NCBI GenBank assembly: GCA_947625995.1
Contig: CANQQN010000008.1
Span: 1 to 19,570 of the forward strand
Source of the DNA: an uncultured Lachnospiraceae bacterium
Lineage (GTDB): Bacteria > Bacillota > Clostridia > Lachnospirales > Lachnospiraceae
DNA length: 19,570 bases
Direction of reading: 5' to 3'
In this document: piece by piece, positions 13,645 through 19,570 of the stretch
How positions within the stretch are numbered: the first letter of the stretch is position 1
How the letters are laid out: each line of letters starts with the position of its first letter
Notes under the pieces: generated by a model
The model's input: only the letters and a program-made list of their open reading frames with translations
Database searches by the model: none
Told to the model about the DNA's origin: nothing
Made by a program: the position numbers and the translations under genes

Positions 13645-15921
13645 TTACTTTTCTTCCGCTTCTATGGCATCCATCCGGTAAATGAATTTCACCTGTCCGC
13701 TCATATCCTCGCTTACTCCCGCAAAGGATCTGTAATTTTTCGATACCTCCTGCGTAGCTTTCAGCCTTACGACAAGATCGTCCAGATCTCCGTCAACCGC
13801 ATCTGCCAGCTTCTGGATTCCTTCTTCATTGAAGGCCTTCAGTCCGTCGGAAAGCTCCATGGAACCGTCACGCAGCTGTGTGATCCCATCCACCAGAGCC
13901 GGCGCGCCGTTTTTCAATGCGGCGGCCCCACTGTACAGGTCTGCGGCGCCCGTATTCAATTTTCCCGTGCCGGTTTTCAGTTCTTCCGTCCCCGCTTTTA
14001 ATTCTGCCGCGCCGGACGCTGCTTGGGCCACTCCGTTCGTGTAAGTCTGCAGGCCAAGATAAAAGGTATTGTAGCTGTCAAGAGACGTTTTCAGAGCGAT
14101 AACGGATTTTGCCCCCTCTGAAGCGGCGGCAAGCTGCGCCTGCACCTCCTCGGAGGCCATATTTTCCGTAATGGCTTTTTGGATCTGCGCTTCTACGTTT
14201 GCAGCGATGGTCTCTTTGATCTTGCCGGTCTGCATCTGCTGGGAAACGGCGCCGTCAACAGTGGCCTGTACTTCCGCCGACTGCATCTGCTCCTCTGTTT
14301 TTTCCGCAACAGTCTTTAAAACCTGTTCGCTTTTCATCTGCTGCTCAATTGCCGCCTCTATGGCAGCCTGTGTTTTCTCGTCGATCATACCGGCCTTCAC
14401 CGCCGCTTCGTAAGCCGCCTGATCCATTTTTGCGGCGGTCTGGATCACCTGACCGGCGACAGTCTCCCTGACTGCTCCTGTTACCTTGGCAGTCACCTGC
14501 TCCTTCACCGTGGCAGTTACCTGCGCCAATACTTCTTTTTGTACCGCCGCCGTTACCTGTTCCTCAATATAAGGGCGCTTTTCCTCAACCGCATTTGTTA
14601 CGGTAGAAAGCGCTTTCTCATAAACCGCGTTTTCATCCAGAGAAGCGATCACACCGTTTAAAACGTCTTTGTAATTACCGATCGTCAGCTTTGACACCTC
14701 AAGCCCCGCTGCCTGAAGCTGCGTGTTTGCCGTCGCAAGCAGAGTTTCAAATATCTGCCCTGCGCCGCCGTTCAATTCTTCATTGCTGGCCGTCAGCGTA
14801 TTCAGGCCCTCGCAAAGCTGCGCGGCGCCGGACTGCAGCTGCGCGGCGCCGGCATCCAACTCTCCGACACCGTTTTTCAAAGTTCCCGCTCCTGCTGCAA
14901 GCTGACCGATCCCTTCCGTTAATTCTCCGGATTTTTTCAGAAGCGTGGAAATTCCGTCATAAAGTTGTGAAGAACCGCCCATCAACTGTCCCATGGCGTC
15001 CGTCATGGTCTTCATGGACGCTTTCAGATCATCTACAGAATCAATATTCTCCGTGTCCACCTCGCTGAACAGTTCGTTGGTGGCCAATGTGACTGTCATA
15101 CCCAGAGAAAAATCCTTTGCGTCACCGGTGATCTCCACATAATCCGGGATCTGGAACTTTTCTTCGGAAATCGCGAGATTTTCCTGAAGGCCCGGAAAGG
15201 CGATACCCACCACAGCCGTACGGCTGCCGTCATTGATGATCTTTCCGTTCGACACCTCCACATTTGTGAACACGTCGTCGTCCAGCAAAACGCCGGTGAG
15301 CATGGCAAAAGGCACATAGATCTTTTCCTTTTTTCCGTCAATCTCCTTCTCCTCATACTGTTTGTTCGTATAGTCAAAGCGGATCGTCACCTTTCCGCTT
15401 TTTCCTGCCAGTTCGGAAGGAGAAATCGTCTTTCCATCCAGCTTATAAGAGACCGCGATCTCTACCGGCAATTCTTTTTCGATATTTCCCTGATAATAGA
15501 TATCATGTCCCTGAGCATCCCAGACGCAGGAATGTCCGCTGCCCAATGTGTATTTCTCATCGCCTTTGACTGTTTCCACGTCTGTCAGATCTGTTTTATC
15601 TTGTAAAGTCTGGCTTCTCAACGCATTTTTGATCCAGTCGCTGACAATAATCTTCTGCACGGAGCCGTCTGCACCTGCAAGCACATAGACGGTTTCGTCC
15701 TTGGCTACGTTTTCTCCGGAGTCAGAGGCATTTTCGTCAGACTTAGAGACGCTGTCACCTAAAACCGTACTTTCCGTACTTTCCGCCGTCGTCTGTTCCC
15801 CGCTCTTTTTCTCCTGTTTTCCACTGTCCGTATTCAGCCCATAGGCGGTAAATGCGATCCCGCCCACCGCCAATACTGCGCAGACGCATAGGGCCGTTAT
15901 TTTCATGATCTTTTTTTTCAT
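13645..15921 (-). CDS. Large secreted or anchored heptad-rich protein (YhgE-like ectodomain)
   Basis: A 758-residue protein. Residues 1-30 (MKKKIMKITALCVCAVLAVG and on) form a signal peptide or N-terminal anchor. A Ser/Glu-rich linker and a beta-rich domain (about 75-300) follow. The rest is helical: a Gly/Ala heptad block (about 310-385, with QLAAGAGTLKNGVGELDAGA), a long Gln/Ala/Val helix with repeats such as AAVQKEVLAQVTATVKEQVT, and a second heptad block (about 630-705, AAELKAGTEELKTGTGKLNT). This matches the ectodomain of YhgE/Pip proteins, but the C-terminal membrane helices of that family are absent. The start is ATG 15921 behind GGAG; the upstream ATG at 15933 contains that site. Being next to an MMPL transporter, it is probably its extracytoplasmic partner (inference). 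Confidence 0.85.
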   Translation of the reverse strand: MKKKIMKITALCVCAVLAVGGIAFTAYGLNTDSGKQEKKSGEQTTAESTESTVLGDSVSKSDENASDSGENVAKDETVYVLAGADGSVQKIIVSDWIKNALRSQTLQDKTDLTDVETVKGDEKYTLGSGHSCVWDAQGHDIYYQGNIEKELPVEIAVSYKLDGKTISPSELAGKSGKVTIRFDYTNKQYEEKEIDGKKEKIYVPFAMLTGVLLDDDVFTNVEVSNGKIINDGSRTAVVGIAFPGLQENLAISEEKFQIPDYVEITGDAKDFSLGMTVTLATNELFSEVDTENIDSVDDLKASMKTMTDAMGQLMGGSSQLYDGISTLLKKSGELTEGIGQLAAGAGTLKNGVGELDAGAAQLQSGAAQLCEGLNTLTASNEELNGGAGQIFETLLATANTQLQAAGLEVSKLTIGNYKDVLNGVIASLDENAVYEKALSTVTNAVEEKRPYIEEQVTAAVQKEVLAQVTATVKEQVTAKVTGAVRETVAGQVIQTAAKMDQAAYEAAVKAGMIDEKTQAAIEAAIEQQMKSEQVLKTVAEKTEEQMQSAEVQATVDGAVSQQMQTGKIKETIAANVEAQIQKAITENMASEEVQAQLAAASEGAKSVIALKTSLDSYNTFYLGLQTYTNGVAQAASGAAELKAGTEELKTGTGKLNTGAADLYSGAAALKNGAPALVDGITQLRDGSMELSDGLKAFNEEGIQKLADAVDGDLDDLVVRLKATQEVSKNYRSFAGVSEDMSGQVKFIYRMDAIEAEEK

Positions 15922-15936
15922 TTTAATCTCCATTCC

Positions 15937-16078
15937 GGAGCGTTTACGCGACGAGGCGATGAGAACTGCGGATGCAGTTTCTCATCTGCCCGCACTGGAA
16001 TTTGGAACGCTCCATAAGAACCTCCGGTTCTTTACAAATTCCAGTGTGAAAAATCAGCGCATCAGCATGATTTTTCAC
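15937..16078 (-). repeat. Array of interlocking palindromes between MMPL and heptad-rich genes
   Basis: Four perfect or near-perfect inverted repeats fill this intercistronic gap. GTGAAAAATCA/TGATTTTTCAC (16046-16056, 16068-16078) covers the MMPL stop codon. CACTGGAATTT/AAATTCCAGTG (15993-16003, 16036-16046) encloses AAGAACC/GGTTCTT (16016-16032). GGAGCGTT/AACGCTCC (15937-15944, 16006-16013) encloses GATGAGAACTGC/GCAGTTTCTCATC (15958-15986). The second and third cross each other, so they form either a pseudoknot or alternative folds. The array ends just before the ribosome site of the next gene. Confidence 0.75.
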
Positions 16079-18186
16079 TCTACAACCTTCCATTTATGAT
16101 TTGCCATTTTTTTGGATCTTTCTTTGGATCTCATCCCCATGGTGGTAAAACAGATCACGCGGTCGCACAAAAGCAACAGTGCCGGCAGGATTAAGATCAC
16201 CGCAAGCATACTGATTACCGCGCCTCTTGCCATCAACATACACATGGAACTGATCATATCCACATCTGAATACACCGCCACGCCAAAGGTCGCGGCAAAC
16301 AATCCCACGCCGGACACGATGATCGACGGAATGGATGTGGAAAGCGCGGTCCTCACTGCATCCTTCTTTTCCTTTCCTCTTATGCGCTCCGTCTTATACC
16401 GGGTAGTCATCAGAATGGCATAGTCAACCGTGGCTCCCAGTTGGATCGTACTGATACAGATTGGCGCGATAAAGGGCAAGCTCTGTCCCAGATAATGGGG
16501 CAGTCCCAGATTGATAAAGATCGCAAGCTCGATCACCGAGATCAGGATAAACGGAAGAGAAACGCTCTTTTCCACCAGCGCGATGATAAAGAAAATCGCG
16601 GCGATGGAAATGATATTTACCACCTGAAAATCATGGGCGGTAGTCTCGATCATATCCTTCATGCAGGGGGCTTCCCCGATCAGCATCCCGCTATTATCAT
16701 ATTTTTTCAGTATCGTATTCAGTCGGTCGATCTGCTCATTGACCTCATCGCTTGCAACCGTGTATTCAGAATTGATCAGCAGAAGCTCCCACTTATCACT
16801 CTTTAGGATCCCCGTGACAGATTCCGGAAGAATCTCTTCCGGCACGCGGGAACCCACCACGGATTCCAGCCCAAGCACATATTTGACGCCTTCCACCTGC
16901 TCCATCTCGTCGCTCATCTCCCTGACGGCTTTTGCAGGCAGCTTGGCATCCACCAATATCATATGTGTGGACGCGATATCAAACTCTTCCGACAATTTGC
17001 TGTTGGCAATGACGTAATCCATATCCTCCGGCAGACACTCTACCATATTGTAATAAACTTCGTCGTTGGTCTTGCTGTAGCCGTAATATGCCGGCGGGAT
17101 CAACAGAGCAAAGACGATGAGAAAAACCGGAAAGATCCGTACGACCCCTTTTGTGAATCCATTCATATTTGGGATCAAGGATCTGTGTTTCGTCTTCTGC
17201 AGGGGTTTATCAAGGATCAGGATCAACGCCGGCAAAACCGTCACGCATCCAAGCACGCCAAGCACAACGCCCTTTGCCATCACGATTCCCAGATCACGCC
17301 CCATAGTAAAGGACATAAAACAGAGAGCGATAAATCCGGCAACCGTAGTAACAGAGCTTCCCACCACCGAAACAAGGGTTTCTTTGACTGCGGCCGCCAT
17401 GGCCTCTTTGTTATCTTCAAAGTTTCCCCGCTGTTCATTGTAGCTGTGCCATAGGAAAATGGAATAGTCCATGGTAACGGCAAGCTGCAGCACAGCCGAA
17501 AGCGCTTTTGTGATGTAGGAGATCTCTCCCATAAAATAATTGGTTCCAAGATTGATCAGGATCATCATGCCGATGCTTGCCAGAAACACAAAGGGGATCA
17601 GCCAGCTGTCCAAAAGAAGCAGCATGGCGGCACAGGCCAGCAGTACGGCAATCCCTACGTAAACCGGTTCCTCCCTCTCGCACAGATCCTTCAGATCTGT
17701 CACCATAGCGGACAGACCGGAAACAAAGCACTGTTTCCCCGCGATCTGGCGGATTTCCCGTATGGCGTCCATGGTGACGTCGGAGGACGTGGAAGTGTCG
17801 AAGAACACCGCCATCATCGTTGCATTTTCTGTATTAAATTCCTGATAAATCTTCTCCGGCAAAAGCTCCATGGGCACCGAAAGATCCGCCAAAGAATCGT
17901 ACCAAAGCACGGTTTCTACATGATCCACCTGCTCAATCTTCTCTTTCAGCGCAGACACCTCTTTGGCCGGCATATCTTCCACGATAATAAAGGAAAATGC
18001 GCCTTTTCCGAAATCTTCCAGAAGCTCTTCCTGCCCCACTACCGTTTCCATATCCTCCGGCAGATAGTTCAGCATATCATAATTGATCCGCGTGCCTGCC
18101 ATTCCAAACACCGACGGGATCAGCAGGATCAGGGTAACGATCAGGATCGGAATCCGGTGCTTTACTACCGCTTTTGAAAAAACCAC
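16075..18186 (-). CDS. MMPL/RND-superfamily transporter
   Basis: A 703-residue inner-membrane transporter of the MMPL group (RND superfamily), with two halves each made of one helix, a large extracytoplasmic domain and five more helices. Helix 1 is at about 10-28; helices cluster at about 175-330 and again in the C-terminal half. The proton-relay helices carry TMDYSIFLWHSYNEQ in the first half and TVDYAILMTTRYKTE in the second, both with the Asp-Tyr pair typical of MMPL. Such proteins export lipids, hydrophobic compounds or cell-envelope precursors. GTG 18186 is the start, behind AGGAGAGG that overlaps the stop of the HdeD-like gene six bases away, so the two are co-translated. Confidence 0.93.
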   Translation of the reverse strand: MVFSKAVVKHRIPILIVTLILLIPSVFGMAGTRINYDMLNYLPEDMETVVGQEELLEDFGKGAFSFIIVEDMPAKEVSALKEKIEQVDHVETVLWYDSLADLSVPMELLPEKIYQEFNTENATMMAVFFDTSTSSDVTMDAIREIRQIAGKQCFVSGLSAMVTDLKDLCEREEPVYVGIAVLLACAAMLLLLDSWLIPFVFLASIGMMILINLGTNYFMGEISYITKALSAVLQLAVTMDYSIFLWHSYNEQRGNFEDNKEAMAAAVKETLVSVVGSSVTTVAGFIALCFMSFTMGRDLGIVMAKGVVLGVLGCVTVLPALILILDKPLQKTKHRSLIPNMNGFTKGVVRIFPVFLIVFALLIPPAYYGYSKTNDEVYYNMVECLPEDMDYVIANSKLSEEFDIASTHMILVDAKLPAKAVREMSDEMEQVEGVKYVLGLESVVGSRVPEEILPESVTGILKSDKWELLLINSEYTVASDEVNEQIDRLNTILKKYDNSGMLIGEAPCMKDMIETTAHDFQVVNIISIAAIFFIIALVEKSVSLPFILISVIELAIFINLGLPHYLGQSLPFIAPICISTIQLGATVDYAILMTTRYKTERIRGKEKKDAVRTALSTSIPSIIVSGVGLFAATFGVAVYSDVDMISSMCMLMARGAVISMLAVILILPALLLLCDRVICFTTMGMRSKERSKKMANHKWKVVE

Positions 18187-18192
18187 GGTCTG

Positions 18193-18804
18193 TCACCTCT
18201 CCTTTTCATCAACTTCATAATATTCTACTTCTACCTCATCCGGCTGCTGATGCTTGATGATCAGCACCGTTGCGATCACCGTGCATAGATTCAATATGCC
18301 CTCAGACAAAAGGGAGATTCCAAGCAGCACTGTCAGGATCCCGGCACCCTTTACAGCGTCAAACACGAGAAACGCACCCATCAGGCCTGTAATGACCGCG
18401 ATCACAAGAATAAGCCACCAGCTTGGGATTCCAAACTCTCTGGAATCCATGGCGATATGGATCTTGAACAATCCATCCAGCAAAATTGAAATGCCCAGTA
18501 CCACACAGATGAATGTCATGAGATTTCTCGGTCTTAACAAAATGATCAGGCCAAGGATCAGTAACAAAATGCCAAATTCCAGATCATACTGGAATGCCAA
18601 CCGGTACAGATCCTTTGAAAAATAACCGATCAGTTTTACAAGTCCAAAGACAATCAGCACCGTACCCACAGCGATCCCGATGGCCGTCGCCGACACATCC
18701 GGCCGCATGATAAAGAAAATGCCGGCAAGGCAAAACAAGACAGACATAACGATATATCCAATCTTTGCAATCCTCATCGGCGCTACAGAGCGTATCTTCA
18801 TCAT
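18193..18804 (-). CDS. HdeD/DUF308-family membrane protein
   Basis: A 203-residue protein with six predicted membrane helices in three pairs, matching the DUF308 (HdeD-like) repeat. Hydrophobic stretches include IGYIVMSVLFCLAGIFFIM (about 14-32), a pair near 75-110 with FGILLLILGLIILLRPRN, and WWLILVIAVITGLMGAFLVF in the third pair. The last 20 residues are an acidic cytoplasmic tail (PDEVEVEYYEVDEKER). E. coli HdeD is linked to acid resistance at high density; here the role is unknown, but its place between a TetR regulator and an MMPL exporter suggests envelope stress. AGGAGG (18816-18811) supports ATG 18804 (ATG 18801 is equally possible). Confidence 0.88.
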   Translation of the reverse strand: MMKIRSVAPMRIAKIGYIVMSVLFCLAGIFFIMRPDVSATAIGIAVGTVLIVFGLVKLIGYFSKDLYRLAFQYDLEFGILLLILGLIILLRPRNLMTFICVVLGISILLDGLFKIHIAMDSREFGIPSWWLILVIAVITGLMGAFLVFDAVKGAGILTVLLGISLLSEGILNLCTVIATVLIIKHQQPDEVEVEYYEVDEKER

Positions 18805-18833
18805 TCATTACCTCCTGTATTGATTCTGTTGCT

Positions 18834-18839
18834 ATTATA
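18834..18839 (-). promoter_or_regulatory. -10 element of the HdeD-MMPL operon promoter
   Basis: A perfect TATAAT reads on the minus strand at 18839-18834, 30 bases before the start codon. No acceptable -35 exists at 16-18 bases (TATCTT at 17), so the promoter may need an activator or be deliberately weak. A partial dyad, ATAG-N10-CTAT, lies across 18837-18854. Confidence 0.4.
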
Positions 18840-18871
18840 GTCAGGTCCCGCTATCCAAGATACAGACAATG

Positions 18872-18904
18872 AAAAACCTCGTGCCCAAAATTTAGGCACG
18901 AGGT
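18872..18904 (-). terminator. Rho-independent terminator of the TetR gene
   Basis: On the minus strand ACCTCGTGCC (18904-18895) pairs with GGCACGAGGT (18885-18876) around a short AT-rich loop, then TTTTT follows. It isolates the regulator gene from the operon it precedes. Confidence 0.88.
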
Positions 18905-18911
18905 ATGTAAA

Positions 18912-18928
18912 TGTCTGAAAATCAGACA
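18912..18928. promoter_or_regulatory. Perfect 7-bp dyad near the TetR gene (possible operator)
   Basis: TGTCTGA-AAA-TCAGACA is a perfect inverted repeat of TetR-operator size (17 bp), 25 bases after the TetR stop. Its half GTCTGAAAA recurs at 19543-19551 just upstream of the TetR start, and CAGACA occurs at 18863-18868 near the operon promoter. It could equally be a hairpin in the 3' untranslated region. Confidence 0.35.
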
Positions 18929-18953
18929 AGCAATCCTCATCTGTCCGGTTTTT

Positions 18954-19514
18954 TCATGATTTCTGTTCACAACGTGAGATCATCTCCTCCACCATTCCTT
19001 TTTTGATCTCACAGATCCGCGCAAATATTCCTTTGATATCTTCTGTCATTCCGGTAGCCAGCCACCCGGATATGATGCCAAACCCTACGCATTTTAGATA
19101 CTTCTTCATAGCATCCAAGTCGCTGTCACTAACTTCCCGTCCCTTCAGCGTCGTAGTCATATAGGCGCTAATCGCATGGTCGCAGACTTTCCACAGATAT
19201 TGCTCATAAATTTCCCGGTTTACGGAATTGTAAATGTGCAGCACCGCTTGTTTTTTTGACAGCGCAGCGTCAATGACCGAATCCAGACAGTCCTCGATCC
19301 TTTCTACAGTGGGATAAGCCCGGATCGTCGCCTCGGCGTCCTCCATGACCGTATCTTCGATCAGCTTCGGGATATCCTCAAAATAATAATAAAAGGTATT
19401 CCGGTTCACCCCGCAATCCGCCACAATGTCCTTTACCGTGATCCGGGAAAGGGGATGCTCGTCAAGTAATTTCATGAATGATGCCTGAATCGCCTTCTTA
19501 GTAAAATTTGCCAT
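18954..19514 (-). CDS. TetR/AcrR-family transcriptional regulator
   Basis: A 186-residue TetR-family regulator. The N-terminal HTH (about 5-50) reads TKKAIQASFMKLLDEHPLSR, ITVKDIVADCGVNRNTFYYYF, a textbook TetR recognition helix with the FYYYF end. The C-terminal part (about 60-180) is all-helical and of the DhaS/TetR_C_8 kind found in Firmicutes. ATG 19514 is the start, behind GGAG. It lies on the same strand as, and upstream of, the HdeD-MMPL operon, but is cut off by its own terminator, which suits a local regulator of that operon. Its own promoter lies beyond the window. The ligand is unknown. Confidence 0.93.
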   Translation of the reverse strand: MANFTKKAIQASFMKLLDEHPLSRITVKDIVADCGVNRNTFYYYFEDIPKLIEDTVMEDAEATIRAYPTVERIEDCLDSVIDAALSKKQAVLHIYNSVNREIYEQYLWKVCDHAISAYMTTTLKGREVSDSDLDAMKKYLKCVGFGIISGWLATGMTEDIKGIFARICEIKKGMVEEMISRCEQKS

Positions 19515-19570
19515 CAAATTCTCCTCTCTGCTCCTGTGGTCCGTCTGAAAAGTCTCCGTCTTTGCGGCAT

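Noticed and set aside
13645..15921. Phage tape-measure protein
   Set aside because: The helical repeats resemble one, but there is a signal sequence, an MMPL neighbour and no phage gene nearby.

Overview
The window looks like chromosome from a mid-GC anaerobic Firmicute, most likely a gut Lachnospiraceae (Clostridia). The grounds are consistent AGGAGG-type ribosome binding sites with ATG or GTG starts, sigma-A promoters (TTGACA/TATAAT, several with extended -10), a Firmicute-type LexA box, a CCA-less tRNA-Gly, and a gene set typical of that group (DUF362-ferredoxin protein, YfcE-type phosphodiesterase, flavin reductase, PucR regulator, MMPL exporter). The genus is an inference. No phage, transposase or CRISPR locus was found.

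Layout. 1-1617: minus-strand MBOAT O-acyltransferase (AlgI type) with its own promoter, followed by the first codons of a further minus-strand gene at the window edge. 1784-1935: a complete tRNA-Gly(GCC) unit with promoter and terminator. 1972-4783 (minus): YfcE-like phosphodiesterase, a flavodoxin-fold NAD(P)H reductase broken by one frameshift, and a DUF362 protein with two 4Fe-4S clusters. 4909-5081: a plus-strand promoter feeding a segment with a long closing stem, a possible structured RNA. 5089-6130 (minus): purC with a palindrome-rich upstream region. 6369-7319 (plus): membrane-anchored alpha/beta hydrolase. 7381-8100 (minus): two small genes, a 100-aa protein whose promoter carries a perfect LexA box and a 55-aa protein with a 13-bp direct repeat in its leader. 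8204-10039 (plus): PucR-family regulator with a hairpin-rich leader, then a 160-aa coiled-coil protein made of about 12 heptads. 10091-11057 (minus): glutaredoxin-like and maltose/galactoside acetyltransferase pair. 11207-11854 (plus): flavin reductase. 12206-13423 (minus): GNAT acetyltransferase and Nudix hydrolase. 13532-19514 (minus): a TetR regulator, then HdeD-like, MMPL transporter and a large secreted heptad-rich protein.

How the genes work together. The clearest functional group is the right-hand block: a TetR regulator with its own terminator, then three envelope genes in one direction. The HdeD-like and MMPL genes are 6 bp apart. The MMPL and heptad-rich genes are separated by about 150 bp of interlocking palindromes. 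This reads as a regulated envelope export or stress system with an extracytoplasmic coiled-coil partner. The rest is mostly independently transcribed single genes and pairs: purine synthesis, SOS response, redox and acetyl transfer.

The points most worth a second look are the SOS-controlled 100-aa gene, the unannotated 55-aa gene, the candidate RNA before purC, the palindrome arrays at 6001-6130 and 15937-16078, and the MMPL/heptad operon.
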